A stretch of DNA of 64,000 nt from SHZL01 sp963784425 (GCA_963784425.1 CAWARM010000015.1:62001-126000), one strand, 5' to 3'; shown: positions 1 through 8,964, numbered from the stretch's first letter. Numbers and translations are program-made. The notes: generated by a model from the letters alone, not told the origin.

Positions 1-473
1 TCAAGGACTGGGAGGATCATTTGACCACCGCGTTTCCGGAGGTACGGCTGAAACGATTCCTGGAAATGCGTGGTGCAGATGGCGGCCCGTGGGATCAATT
101 ATGTGCGCTGCCCGCGTTTTGGGTCGGCCTGCTGTATCACCAGCCTGCGCTGGATGCGGCCTGGGAAATGGCCCGCGACTGGACCATGGAAGAACGCCTG
201 CAGTTACGGCGGGACGTACCGCGACTGGGCTTAAAAGCCGCTGTGCGAGGCCGCAATGTGCAGTCCATGGCACTGGAACTGATCAAATTGTCAGACACGG
301 GTTTGCGCGCACGCAAACGTCTCAATTCATCAGGGGAAAACGAAACCGGTTTCCTTGCGCCCCTGCAGAAAACCGCAGAGAGCGGAAAAACGCCGGCCGA
401 AATAAAGCTGGAGCGATTCCACCAGGCCTGGGCAGGGTCAGTAGACCCGGTATTCAGTGAATTTGCCTATTAG
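1..473 (+). CDS. Glutamate-cysteine ligase, GCS2 family, C-terminal part
   Basis: This is the 3' end of a gene that enters from the left edge. The reading frame is open from base 3 and runs upstream past the codon a gene finder might take as a start (TTG at 21). The family joins glutamate and cysteine, the first step of glutathione synthesis, in the cytoplasm. Recognisable GCS2 features are the stretch around FPEVRLKRFLEMRGADGG, the FWVGLLY segment, the basic DVPRLGLKA segment and the ALELIKLSDTGLRAR helix. About 157 residues are visible; the ATP-grasp-like core lies outside the window. A 20-bp inverted repeat begins at the stop codon. The family assignment is from remembered motifs, and the exact substrate could differ within GCS2. 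Confidence 0.85.
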   Translation, partial: KDWEDHLTTAFPEVRLKRFLEMRGADGGPWDQLCALPAFWVGLLYHQPALDAAWEMARDWTMEERLQLRRDVPRLGLKAAVRGRNVQSMALELIKLSDTGLRARKRLNSSGENETGFLAPLQKTAESGKTPAEIKLERFHQAWAGSVDPVFSEFAY

Positions 474-650
474 TGGCCTGTAACAGAGCAATCGAAAGCA
501 GCTCGCTGGTTCTGGCGGCGCCTGGCTTGATCTTCACTCGGCCGATAGCTATGGCTATCAACCTCGCTCCAGACCGCCAGCCACCGCCATCCCGTCGCGA
601 TCCCTCTTCCGCTTGCTCTGTTACAGGCCACTGGGCCTGTTAACAGGCCC
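472..650. repeat. 20-bp inverted repeat plus 18-bp palindrome between convergent genes
   Basis: The arm at 472-491 (AGTGGCCTGTAACAGAGCAA) is the exact reverse complement of the arm at 613-632, with 121 bp between. It is followed directly by a perfect 18-bp palindrome at 633-650 (GGGCCTGTTAACAGGCCC) that shares the GGCCTGT core. The element sits between two convergent genes. It could be a bidirectional termination structure or a small non-autonomous mobile repeat. No coding sequence was found inside. Confidence 0.8.
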
Positions 651-655
651 TGACT

Positions 656-1030
656 TCAGTCCTTGACCTTCCACACCACCAGTTTCCAGTCCGTGCGCAA
701 ATTGGCACTGTGGTCGTAGCCGAGATAGTAGGTCTTGCCTGCCTCGAAATCGTATTCAATCGGCGTGATGGGGTTATTGCCGGTGTCCAGGCCGGTAACC
801 TTGCAGAATGAATCGTTGATCACGGCGCGCGCGTTGATGGCGTGCTTGCCGGGATCGATGCTGAAACCGAGTTTCTGCACTTTGACTTCCTTGCCGTCAA
901 TCTGGTTTACCTCGACAGCAGAAATGCATTTTGCCGGCTGGTCAGAACTGGTGATTATCTTCGCCTGCCTGGCATCTTCGGCCTGAATGACCAGTGGCAG
1001 CAACAACAGGGTCAGCAGGGTGTATTTCAT
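656..1030 (-). CDS. Hypothetical exported protein
   Basis: Encodes 124 residues starting with a signal-peptide-like segment (MKYTLLTLLLLPLVIQAEDA), so the product is probably periplasmic. The rest is a small polar domain with two cysteines (AKCISAV and SFCKVTG) that could form a disulfide, and a GKTYYLGYDHS motif near the C terminus. I do not recognise a characterised family. The frame stays open for 48 codons upstream, but the signal peptide marks the Met at 1030 as the real start. An AAGGAG sequence lies about 30 bases upstream, and a seven-codon open frame (MKLKLNG) runs from near it to overlap this start as ATGA, which suggests translational coupling. Confidence 0.6.
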   Translation of the reverse strand: MKYTLLTLLLLPLVIQAEDARQAKIITSSDQPAKCISAVEVNQIDGKEVKVQKLGFSIDPGKHAINARAVINDSFCKVTGLDTGNNPITPIEYDFEAGKTYYLGYDHSANLRTDWKLVVWKVKD

Positions 1031-1195
1031 CCATTTAATTTCAGTTTCATTTTCATACTCCTTAAGGTGTACATATTCCTGATTCACCATTCTCCGGAAC
1101 CATCGCCCGGCGCCAATAATGATGTCGAAAGATTGCTCTCTCGTTAGTATACGAAAATACCGGTAACAACGCATTCCGGCACGACCCCACTAGCG

Positions 1196-1732
1196 CTAGC
1201 TTTCGAGGCGCCACTTGCCGGGCTCCAGCCCGCCCAGTTTCCAGTCTCCCACGCGGATTCGCACCAGGCGCAGGGCGGGCAAACCGACGGCCGCCGTCAT
1301 CCGTCGTACCTGGCGATTGCGGCCTTCATCCAGTGTAATTTGCAACCAGGAGACCGGGATGTGCTTGCGGCTGCGAATCGGCGGGTCGCGTGACCACAGC
1401 CAGCCCGGCTTGCGCGCCAACAGAATCACATCCAGCGCCCTTGCCGGACCATCGGCCAATTGCACCCCTTGACGCAGTTGCTGTAACTGCCCGGGAGCCG
1501 GCCTGCCCTCAACCTGCACCAGGTAATCCTTGTTCAAGCCGTGACTGGGGTGTGCAATGCGATTTTGCAATTGTCCATCGTCCGTCAGGACCAGCAGGCC
1601 TTCGCTGTCGCGATCAAGGCGGCCGGCCGGATAAATTTCTGGCAGGTCAATAAAGTCTGCCAGGGTGGGACGCCCTTCGCGGTCACTGAATTGACTGAGC
1701 ACTCCCCACGGCTTATTGAATATCACCACCAA
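1196..1732 (-). CDS. rluE: 23S rRNA pseudouridine synthase, RluE type
   Basis: Converts a uridine in domain V of 23S rRNA (U2457 in E. coli) to pseudouridine. It is a RsuA/RluB/E/F-family enzyme without an S4 domain. The catalytic aspartate is in AAGRLDRDSEGL-type sequence (seen as PAGRLDRDSEGLLVLT near residue 40). The C-terminal EGRNRQVRRMTAAVG motif and the PPIRSRKHIPVSWL segment match RluE rather than RluB or RluF. At 178 residues it is close to RluE without the variable N-terminal tail. The start must be a non-ATG codon (TTG at 1732 or a following GTG); the frame is closed upstream by the algC stop, so it is probably translated by coupling with the gene above it. Confidence 0.9.
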   Translation of the reverse strand: MVVIFNKPWGVLSQFSDREGRPTLADFIDLPEIYPAGRLDRDSEGLLVLTDDGQLQNRIAHPSHGLNKDYLVQVEGRPAPGQLQQLRQGVQLADGPARALDVILLARKPGWLWSRDPPIRSRKHIPVSWLQITLDEGRNRQVRRMTAAVGLPALRLVRIRVGDWKLGGLEPGKWRLES

Positions 1733-1753
1733 GATAAGGGAAGAATGCCGGGT

Positions 1754-3137
1754 TCAGAAAGGCAGATTGAGGTCCGGGTTAATGGCCAGCATGCGGGCAC
1801 GAAATACGTTCTTGATTCGCTCCAGTGCCGCTTCGGTTTCACCGTCGAACCGCGCCACGAGAATGGGGGTGGTATTGGAAGCCCGCACCAGGCCCCAACC
1901 GTCTTCAAAATCGGCTCTCACACCATCTATGGTGCTTACCCGCGCTCCCTCGAAATGCGCCTTGGCCTGGAATTCATCGATGAAAGCGTGATTTTCACCT
2001 TCCTTCATCTCCACTTTCAGCTCAGGTGTGCTGTAACTGGTGGGCAATGAGTTGAGAATGGCCTCGGGTGGCGCTTCAGCTCCGGCGAGAATTTCCAGCA
2101 GCCGCGCGGCCGCGTATATGCCGTCATCAACACCGTACCAGCGCTCACCAAAAAAGAAGTGCCCGCTCATTTCCCCGGCGAACGGGGATCCGATTTCCTT
2201 CATTTTTGCCTTGATCAGCGAGTGCCCGGTCTTGTACATGACCGCCTTGCCGCCCGCCTGCTCGATCACTTTGGCCAGGTGGCCGGTGCATTTCACGTCA
2301 TAGATGATGGTGGCGCCCGGGACCCTGTCCAGTACGTCCATCGCCAGCAGCATCATCACCCGGTCCGGGTAAATGATGGATCCTCCGAGAGTAACTACGC
2401 CAAGCCGGTCGGCATCGCCGTCCAGCGCCAGGCCAATATCTGCATCCATCAGCCGGACCGATTCGATCAGGTCCTTCAAGGTTGTGCGGATCGCTGGGGT
2501 CGGGATGGTGGTTCGGGAATGTTCCGTCCACCTCTTCGAACAATGGCAACACGTCGGCGCCAATGTCGCGCAGCACGTCAGCCGCGCACACTCCGCCAAT
2601 GCCGTTGCCGCAATCGATGACAACACGCAATGGGCGATCCAGCTTGATGTCACTGGAAATACGTTTACGATATTGCTGCAGGACGTCTTTGTGCTCGACT
2701 TGTCCTTCACCCGTGCGAACATCCTGCTCGATAATGCGCCGGTAAATGTCCTTTATCTGGGGCCCGTAAAGAGTATCGCCCGCCACCATGACTTTGAACC
2801 CGTTGTAATCGGGGGGATTGTGGCTGCCGGTAATCATCACGCCCGATCCCTTTGCCAGTTCATGGGCTGCAAAATACAACACCCCGGTAGGCACGGCGCC
2901 AATATCCAGAACGTCACAACCGCTGGCGGTTATGCCTTCGATCATGCCCTCTACCAGCTCGGGGCCTGACAATCGTCCATCACGGGCAACTACCATCGGG
3001 CCCGCGTTTTTCTCCAGCGCCAGGGTACCCAGCACCCGACCTACCTGGATGGCCACTCCCGCGTCCAGCGTCTTGCCAATGATGCCGCGTATGTCATAAG
3101 CGCGGAAAATCTCCGCAGTGAGTTCTACCTGGTGCAT
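1754..3137 (-). pseudogene. algC: Phosphomannomutase/phosphoglucomutase AlgC, one frameshift
   Basis: Interconverts 6-phospho and 1-phospho sugars (mannose, glucose) for exopolysaccharide and LPS precursors. All family landmarks are present: FRAYDIRG at the N terminus, the phosphoserine loop TGSHNPP, the metal loop DGDADRLG, the sugar loop GEMSGHFFF and the phosphate loop RASNTTP. Start ATG at 3137 has AAAGG upstream. The frame breaks near 2475-2482, just after HHPDPSDPHNL, where one extra base in a GAAGGA run shifts the rest; removing it gives an uninterrupted protein of about 460 residues, the normal length. All motifs are conserved on both sides, so this is more likely a read error or very recent mutation than old decay. 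The membrane protein upstream may be its N-terminal half. Confidence 0.88.
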
Positions 3138-3376
3138 ATCGCTTACCTTTCCTTTGTGTCTTTCCTGGATGTCATAGCGCAACCGCATGGGCGGCGGATC
3201 GGGCAACTCTGCCTGGCGTGGCGGTGCCACCGGTGCGCGCGCTGCGGGAGACGTTTCGCTGGATTGATGTTTTTCCGGCTACAGGCTTCGGGACTGGCGC
3301 CTGCTCTGCGTCGGGCACCGGTCTGTGCTTCCGGCGACGGGTGCAAAAATTGTCCGCGGCCATCGGCCGGGGATGT

Positions 3377-4218
3377 TCAAGTGACCCATCGCTTGTTCAA
3401 ACGATACAAAATGACCGCGCTGACGATGAGTAAAAGCCCCAGCACCACAGCGACTACGAGCACCGAGCCGCTGAGGAATCCTGGCGCCTTCGGTAGTGGC
3501 ACTTCAATTCTGAACAAGGTTCCACTGACCAGCAGCTTCTCGCTGAAGGTTCCAGCCATAACCGCCTGCCCAACGGTTTTCAGCGTGGTGGATGCCTGCC
3601 GTCCATTATTTTGCGAGATACTGCTGTACGCGTCGCCGGAGAGATCCGGGTTGAATTGCGCGAGCACATAAGCCGGATCAATCCTGATGATCAGGAAACC
3701 GGCCAATTCTTCCCCCTTTTTTATCGCCCCGACATCCACCAGCATGGGGGGTTGCAAAGCACGAGTGCATCTGCAACAGCGCCTGCTGACCGCCCTGCAC
3801 AGTCATCATCATTTCCTGCAACGCGAAACCGTCACCCGCGACCTCAGCGGGATGGAACTTCCGACAGGGGCATTGAAACAATCAGCGCTTCCTTGACCTG
3901 GGGGATACGCCCGGACAGGTACTGGCTCAGCTCACCAAGCTTGGCTGGATCCGCCAGCGCCTGCAGGGCCAGCGATTGCGTCTGCCCGTCAAGCAACAAC
4001 TGCTGCAGTGCGCTTGCCAGCTCTTCGACCTGCTTCACGATCCGCTGGCCTTCGGCCGAGACCTGGTCGGCGGCGTGGCGGTCGCTCATATCGCGCAACG
4101 CCAGCCAGCTGGGAACCGCTACCAGCAGCAAGGCAAATACCGCCATGAAAATGATCAAGCGAGTATCTACATGGCGAGAAACCAGCATGCTGCCAAATGT
4201 TGCCTTCAGATCCTTCAT
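3377..4218 (-). pseudogene. AlgC-associated membrane domain, frameshifted
   Basis: Two membrane segments bracket a periplasmic region: TM1 (IIFMAVFALLLVAVPSWLAL) near residue 20 and TM2 (VLVVAVVLGLLLIVSAVILY) at the end, with a helical, sensor-like domain between. Start ATG at 4218 has GGGAGG upstream, 20 bp after dut. The protein is split over three frames: breaks near 3855 and near 3750 must be repaired to join the pieces. In many gammaproteobacteria a similar two-TM extension is fused in front of AlgC. Here the interval 3138-3376 holds proline-rich, linker-like frames but no single open frame, so this may be the N-terminal half of a long AlgC broken by indels. The role of the domain is not established. 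Confidence 0.6.
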
Positions 4219-4237
4219 GGCCCGACCTCCCTCCCTG

Positions 4238-4693
4238 TCAAAGCTTTCCCGTGTGGCCGAATCCGCCCTCTCCGCGGTCTGAGACTCCAAACTCGCTGAC
4301 CAGCTCCCATTGCGCCTTCACTACCGGCAGGAATACCAGTTGGGCAATCCGGGCACCCGGCTCGATTTCGAAAGCGACCCCGGAGCGGTTCCAGCAGGAA
4401 ACAAAGACCTGCCCCTGGTAGTCGCTGTCTATCAGACCCACAAGATTTCCGAGCACAATGCCGTGTTTGTGACCGAGACCTGATCGCGGCAAAATAACGG
4501 CAGCCAGACCGGTGTCACCCATGTGCATGGCAAACCCGGTAGGAATCAATCGTGTTTCTCCCGGCGCAATGGTTACGGCTTCATCCAGGCAAGCACGCAG
4601 GTCCATGCCGGCCGAACCTTCGGTGGCATAGTCAGGCAAGGGAAATTCTGTGCCCAGCCTTTGGTCAATTGCCTTGATTTGAATCGATTTCAC
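4238..4693 (-). CDS. dut: dUTP diphosphatase
   Basis: Hydrolyses dUTP to dUMP and PPi, keeping uracil out of DNA and feeding dTMP synthesis. At 151 residues it has the length of trimeric dUTPases and all five motifs in order: AGMDLRA, PRSGLGHKHGI, GLIDSDYQG, RIAQLVFLPV and the C-terminal flexible arm GEGGFGHTGKL that closes over the active site. The usual neighbour order in pseudomonads is radC / coaBC-dut-algC. Here coaBC is missing between radC and dut, and the two genes diverge across a 200-bp gap. Confidence 0.97.
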   Translation of the reverse strand: MKSIQIKAIDQRLGTEFPLPDYATEGSAGMDLRACLDEAVTIAPGETRLIPTGFAMHMGDTGLAAVILPRSGLGHKHGIVLGNLVGLIDSDYQGQVFVSCWNRSGVAFEIEPGARIAQLVFLPVVKAQWELVSEFGVSDRGEGGFGHTGKL

Positions 4694-4893
4694 TCGTCAC
4701 GAAACCTCTGATCGCTTAACGCGCTGCGGCTGCAATCATAACAAGCCTCAGTCTTGAAAGCTTCCAGCCAGAACTGTAACACCCGGGCGCTGCGTGTCGG
4801 GTGAAAGGCCTACACTGCGCACAGGCAATGTGCGCTGTCGCTGCGCACCTGCAGCGTGCATCTTGAACACGGACTCTGCACGATGCTGAACAC
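4694..4893. promoter_or_regulatory. Divergent intergenic region between dut and radC
   Basis: This 200-bp gap must hold the promoters for the dut-algC series on one side and for radC on the other. I see short imperfect inverted repeats (GCGCACAGGCAATGTGCGC near 4815-4833) but no confident -35/-10 pair. It occupies the place where coaBC usually lies in related gene orders; no coaBC remnant was found. Confidence 0.4.
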
Positions 4894-5595
4894 ATGATGG
4901 CGCTGAAGACTGGATCACTGGCACCTGGAACCCTTGCACCTGGAACATTGGCACCGCGGGAAAAATTGCTTCAATCGGGCGTCACCTCGCTCTCGGACAC
5001 CGAGTTACTTGCGATCCTGCTGCGCACGGGAGCAGGTTCCACTTCGGTGCTGCACCTGGCCAGCGACCTGCTGACGCACTTTGGCGGCCTGCGCGGCCTG
5101 TTGCGTGCGGATACCGCAGAGTTGGAGCAGCAACGCGGGCTGGGACCAGTCAAGTCGGCCCAGTTGACCGCTGTCCTGGAGTTATCCAAACGTTACCTGC
5201 ACGAAGCCCTGGTGCGGGGTTCAGCATTGGAAAGCCCGCAAGCTACGGAACTGTATTTGAAATCCATGCTGAGGGATCAACCTCACGAAGTATTTGCCTG
5301 CCTGTTCCTGGATACGCGGCACCGGGTGATTGCCTTCGAAGAGCTATTCCACGGCACCATCGATGGTGCAACGGTCTATCCGAGGGTTGTTGCGGAACGA
5401 GCCCTTACGCACGGAGCGGCCGCCCTGATCGTTGCGCACAACCATCCGTCCGGCATCAGCGAGCCCAGCCTCGCAGACCAGGCCATCACGCGACGCCTGA
5501 AAGATGCGCTGGCCTTGCTGGACATCCGGCTGCTCGATCATTTTGTGATTGGCGACGGGACGCCGGTTTCCATGGCTGCACGCGGCTTGCTGTAA
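4894..5595 (+). CDS. radC: RadC family JAB/MPN-domain protein
   Basis: A 233-residue RadC protein. The N-terminal third carries the helix-hairpin-helix-like region (SDTELLAILLRTG, then GLGPVKSAQL). The C-terminal JAMM-like metalloprotease fold has the E of FEELFHGT, the HNHPSG motif and a downstream D (PSLADQAITRRL). The historical DNA-repair role is doubtful and the true function is unsettled. The first 20 codons contain a 15-bp tandem repeat reading LAPGTLAPGT before the conserved PREKLL segment, and this is probably a recent local expansion. Two adjacent ATG codons (4894 and 4897) could serve as start; no strong ribosome binding site is visible. Confidence 0.93.
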   Translation: MMALKTGSLAPGTLAPGTLAPREKLLQSGVTSLSDTELLAILLRTGAGSTSVLHLASDLLTHFGGLRGLLRADTAELEQQRGLGPVKSAQLTAVLELSKRYLHEALVRGSALESPQATELYLKSMLRDQPHEVFACLFLDTRHRVIAFEELFHGTIDGATVYPRVVAERALTHGAAALIVAHNHPSGISEPSLADQAITRRLKDALALLDIRLLDHFVIGDGTPVSMAARGLL

Positions 5596-5700
5596 ACCCG
5601 TCGCTCTGAATCCTCTTGCTCTGAAGCCTTGCAACCCACCAGCGCATGCGGTATAAAGTGCGGCTGATTTTCGTAGCTTTAATAACTAGCGGGAACTTCC

Positions 5701-5937
5701 ATGTCCAGAGTCTGCCAAGTCACCGGAAAAGCTCCAATGAGCGGCCACAACGTGTCGCACTCCAACATCAAGAGCAAGCGCCGCTTTCTGCCCAACCTTC
5801 ACCATCACCGCTTCTGGGTCGAAAGTGAAAACCGCTGGGTCAGGCTGCGCCTGTCGAGCAAGGGCATACGCATCGTTGACAAGAAGGGCATTGACGCCGT
5901 ACTGAGCGAGCTGCGTTCACGCGGCGAAAAGGTTTGA
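5701..5937 (+). CDS. rpmB: 50S ribosomal protein L28
   Basis: 78 residues, the usual L28 length. The opening MSRVCQVTGKAPMSGHNVSH and the SKRRFLPNLHHHRFW segment are diagnostic. It binds 23S rRNA in the large subunit. It forms a two-gene operon with rpmG, 10 bp downstream, ended by a terminator at 6132. The upstream gap to radC (about 100 bp) probably holds its promoter. Confidence 0.98.
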   Translation: MSRVCQVTGKAPMSGHNVSHSNIKSKRRFLPNLHHHRFWVESENRWVRLRLSSKGIRIVDKKGIDAVLSELRSRGEKV

Positions 5938-5947
5938 GGAGAGTAGC

Positions 5948-6115
5948 ATGGCCAAGAGTGCACGGGACAAGATTCGACTGAATTCATCTGCTGGAACGGG
6001 TCATTTCTACACCACAGACAAAAACAAGAAAAACATGCCGGAGAAAATGGAAGTCAAAAAATACGATCCGGTAGTACGCAAGCACGTCATCTACAAAGAA
6101 GGCAAAATAAAATAA
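5948..6115 (+). CDS. rpmG: 50S ribosomal protein L33
   Basis: 55 residues, identical in length to E. coli L33. The sequence opens MAKSARDKIRLNSSAGTGHF and ends with DPVVRKHVIYKEGKIK, both characteristic. It lacks the zinc-binding cysteines, so it is the zinc-independent form. A GAGGAG ribosome binding site sits between the rpmB stop and this start. It is co-transcribed with rpmB. Confidence 0.98.
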   Translation: MAKSARDKIRLNSSAGTGHFYTTDKNKKNMPEKMEVKKYDPVVRKHVIYKEGKIK

Positions 6116-6131
6116 GCGCCCACAATTGTAG

Positions 6132-6160
6132 AAAAACCCGCCGAATGGCGGGTTTTTTTT
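6132..6160 (+). terminator. Rho-independent terminator of rpmBG
   Basis: Six-base-pair stem CCCGCC/GGCGGG (6137-6142 with 6147-6152) around a GAAT loop, followed by eight T residues and preceded by five A residues, 17 bases after the rpmG stop. Confidence 0.92.
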
Positions 6161-6195
6161 GCCTGTAGATCGGGCGTAATGTTGCCGGACATCCT

Positions 6196-6606
6196 GGGAG
6201 CGGTGAGTTCTTTCAGGACACGCTGCAAATGTATTCTTGCAAGCCCCTTGCCTGTATTCGGCTTGGGGGCGCAACCCGCCGCCGGTACCCTTTCCCTGGA
6301 GACGGCGTGAATACCTCTTTGTCGCCACGAATGCGGCTTGGCCCAGGCCACTTCTCGGCCGCTTCGCGAAGTCTCACCTTCTCCCTGCCGCATGAGCTCC
6401 CGGGAAAGGCTCCCCGCCCCGGCTTGTTGTTCTTGACATCGCAGAACCGCACGTGAACTTCTTCCGGAGACACGCCTTGGTTCGTACTCGAGAGATGCCG
6501 AGGACAGGGAGCGGTGAGTTCTTTCAGGACCGTCGCCAGCAGGGAGGCTGGCGAGGAGCTTACACGGATGTACTTGCAGCGTGTCCTGAAAGAACTCACC
6601 GCTCCC
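6196..6606. repeat. Three copies of a 24-33 bp element in direct and inverted order
   Basis: The 33-bp sequence at 6196-6228 is exactly reverse-complemented at 6574-6606. Its first 24 bp (GGGAGCGGTGAGTTCTTTCA and on) also recur in direct orientation at 6507-6530, so 6507-6530 and 6583-6606 form a long stem. That stem encloses a second perfect hairpin (CGCCAGC/GCTGGCG, 6534-6540 with 6547-6553). The whole 6161-6732 stretch carries no convincing gene. Minus-strand frames across 6229-6500 are open but match nothing I can name. It looks like a decayed or non-autonomous mobile element between rpmG and mutM. Confidence 0.8.
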
Positions 6607-6732
6607 TGGACCGTGCACCGTAGTTAGCGATCCTTTGGCGCGATGCGGACCAAATGGCACCGCATTCTGTAAGCCATCATCCAGACGTAGTACCCTGAAC
6701 ATTCCCTGAGCCTCCTGTTACCTGGATCAAAA

Positions 6733-7545
6733 TTGCCCGAATTACCAGAAGTCGAAACCACTCTTCGCGGAATCCAGCCCAGCCTGCAAGGGCGGGTGAT
6801 TGAACAGGTGCGCGTGCGCAATGCAGCTTTGCGCTGGCCCATCACCAGGGACGTGCAACAAGCGGTCGGCCAAACAGTCCAGGGCTTGAGCAGGCGGGCA
6901 AAATACCTGCTGATCGAATGTGCAAACGGCGGCCTGATGTGCCACCTCGGCATGTCGGGTTCCCTGCGGATTTGCCAGGATGGAGATCCGCCGCGCAAGC
7001 ATGACCACTTCGACCTCGTGCTCGATTCCGGGGACTGTGTGCGGTTTCATGACCCGCGACGATTCGGCGCCTTGCTGTGGTGGAAACCACCCTGGAATCA
7101 GCACGCGCTGTTGCGCGAACTGGGACCCGAACCACTTTCTGCAGAGTTTGATGGCCAGTATCTCTGGCAGCGGTCGCGCGGCCTGCAGGTTGCGGTCAAG
7201 AATTTCATCATGAATGGCAAGGTAGTGGTCGGCGTCGGCAACATCTATGCTGCAGAAGCCTTGTTCATGGCCGGTATTCATCCGTCCAGGGCCGCGGGAC
7301 GTATTGCGCTGGAGCGTTACAAGGGCCTTGCCACCACCATCAAGGACGTGCTCGCTCATGCGATACGCCGCGGCGGCACGACCTTGCGCGATTTTCACAG
7401 TGCCTCCGGTGAGCCGGGTTACTTCGCTCAGGAGTTGCTGGTTTATGATCGGGAAGGCCACGGCTGTTTTCAGTGCCAGGCACCCATTCGCCGCAGCGTA
7501 ATCGGGCAGCGCTCGAGTTATTACTGCCCAAAGTGTCAACGTTAG
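6733..7545 (+). CDS. mutM: Formamidopyrimidine-DNA glycosylase
   Basis: Excises 8-oxoguanine and formamidopyrimidines from DNA and cleaves the abasic site. The N terminus PELPEVETT supplies the catalytic proline and glutamate; the start codon is therefore TTG at 6733, since the protein must begin M-P-E. The H2TH region has NGKVVVGVGNIYAAEALF, and the C-terminal zinc finger is C-x2-C...C-x2-C (CFQC and CPKC). 270 residues is the normal length. A TTG start suggests modest expression. Confidence 0.97.
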   Translation: MPELPEVETTLRGIQPSLQGRVIEQVRVRNAALRWPITRDVQQAVGQTVQGLSRRAKYLLIECANGGLMCHLGMSGSLRICQDGDPPRKHDHFDLVLDSGDCVRFHDPRRFGALLWWKPPWNQHALLRELGPEPLSAEFDGQYLWQRSRGLQVAVKNFIMNGKVVVGVGNIYAAEALFMAGIHPSRAAGRIALERYKGLATTIKDVLAHAIRRGGTTLRDFHSASGEPGYFAQELLVYDREGHGCFQCQAPIRRSVIGQRSSYYCPKCQR

Positions 7546-7571
7546 AAAAAGTCGGGCCAGGAACCCAGAAA

Positions 7572-8709
7572 ATGAAAAAATCGACCAAGGCAGTCCATGC
7601 CGGGGGCAAACGAGAGCTCAATTTCGGCGGTGTGAACACACCGGTGTTTTCCTCCAGTGCCATCGAATACCTGGATGAACCGGAAGTTCGCTACCCGCGC
7701 TACTTCAATACCCTGAACAGTCTCGTGGTGGCGGAGAAAGATTGCGGCTCTGGAAAATGCCGAGGCGGCCCTTGTCACCAGTTCAGGGATGGCCGCCATC
7801 AGCACGGTGATGTTCGGCCTGCTGCAACCGGGTGATCATGCCATCGTGCTGGAAGGCCTGTATGGCGGCACCCACGCCATGGTCACGAACGAGTTTCCCC
7901 GCTTTGGCATACGTTGTTCCTTCGTCCCGGCCGACCCGGCTGCGATTGAAGCGGCGGTGGAACCGGAGACGCGGCTGGTGTTTATCGAATCCCCGACCAA
8001 CCCCCTGCTCACCGTTATCGATCTCGATGCGGTGGCCGGAATCGCCAGTCGTCGTGGATTCTGGTCCGTCATCGATGGCACGTTCGCGACACCCATACTG
8101 CAAAACCCGATCGACCATGGCTTCGACCTCGTGGTGCACAGCGGCACCAAGTATCTTGGGGGCCACAGCGACCTGTGCTGCGGGGCCATAGCCGGTTCTG
8201 CGGAGATGATCGAACGGCTGCGGCAGCATGCCTTGATGTATGGGGGCAGTCTCAATGCCCAGGACTGTCACTTGCTGGAGCGCAGCCTGAAAACGCTGGA
8301 CCTGCGGGTTCGCCAGCAAAGCCATAATGCACTGGCAGTGGCGCGTGCACTGGAGAAGCAGGCCCAGGTTGCCAGGGTTCACTATCCGGGGCTTGCGCAA
8401 CACCCGCAACACAGCATTGCCGCAAGGCAAATGCAGGACTTCGGGGGCATGCTCAGTTTCGAGCTGGACAGTGCTTCCGACCCGCTGCTCTTTCTGCGGG
8501 CCTTGCAGCTGGTGCGCTGCGCCGTCAGCCTGGGCGGCGTGGAAACCACCATCTGTCAGCCGGTGGCAACCTCGCATGTGAAAATGGCGGAGGCAGAACG
8601 GCAGCGGCTGGGCATCTTCCCCGCCCTCTTGCGCCTGTCTGTGGGCATTGAAGATCCAGAGGACATCATCGCCGATCTTACCCAGGCGCTAGGAGCCTGC
8701 CTCCATTAG
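7572..8709 (+). pseudogene. Cys/Met-metabolism PLP-dependent enzyme, one frameshift
   Basis: A trans-sulfuration-type enzyme (cystathionine beta-lyase / gamma-synthase / methionine gamma-lyase superfamily). Visible landmarks are RYPRYFNTLN near the N terminus, TSSGMAAIS for PLP phosphate, the aspartate of VIDGTFATP, and SGTKYLGGHSD with the Schiff-base lysine. The C-terminal SVGIEDPEDI is typical. The frame breaks at about 7738-7741 in a GAGAAAGATT run. Dropping one base joins VVAEK to IAALENAEAALVTSSG without loss, giving about 378 residues. Which reaction it performs cannot be told from motifs alone. Confidence 0.85.
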
Positions 8710-8728
8710 CTGATCGCCTTGGGATTAC

Positions 8729-8964
8729 TTACTGGTCCTGCTTATCCAGCTCGGCCTGGTGCTTTTCCAGTTCTTTTATGTACTTGTCGTCCTTGAAATT
8801 TTGCGCCTTGTTCAGCGGTGCAAGCAAATGCTCCTCGATCAGGCCCCCCTCGGGGTCAGGCGCTACTTTTGTTGAGTGTCCGCGGATGGTTGAGGCGGCT
8901 CTTCTTCATGCCAAACGTAATATGCGACCGCGGCAAGAAGCACGATGACAATGATGAGGCGCAT
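8729..8964 (-). pseudogene. Small membrane-anchored protein, one frameshift
   Basis: Begins with a single N-terminal membrane segment (MRLIIVIVLLAAVAYYVW) followed by an acidic, proline-rich linker (HEEEPPQPS). The second half is a charged helix (NKAQNFKDDKYIKELEKHQA) likely to form a coiled coil. Start ATG at 8964 has AGGAGA upstream. The frame stops at an AAAAG run near 8873; one more A there would restore a continuous product of about 78 residues. No family was recognised. It lies between the PLP enzyme and tdk. Confidence 0.5.

Noticed and set aside
4815..4880. tRNA or small RNA gene in the dut-radC gap
   Set aside because: Short GC-rich hairpins are present but no cloverleaf or terminator could be formed.
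6091..6702. Possible group II intron or reverse-transcriptase remnant between rpmG and mutM
   Set aside because: Open minus-strand frames and hairpins suggested it, but no catalytic YADD motif or clear domain V could be found; recorded as an unassigned repeat instead.
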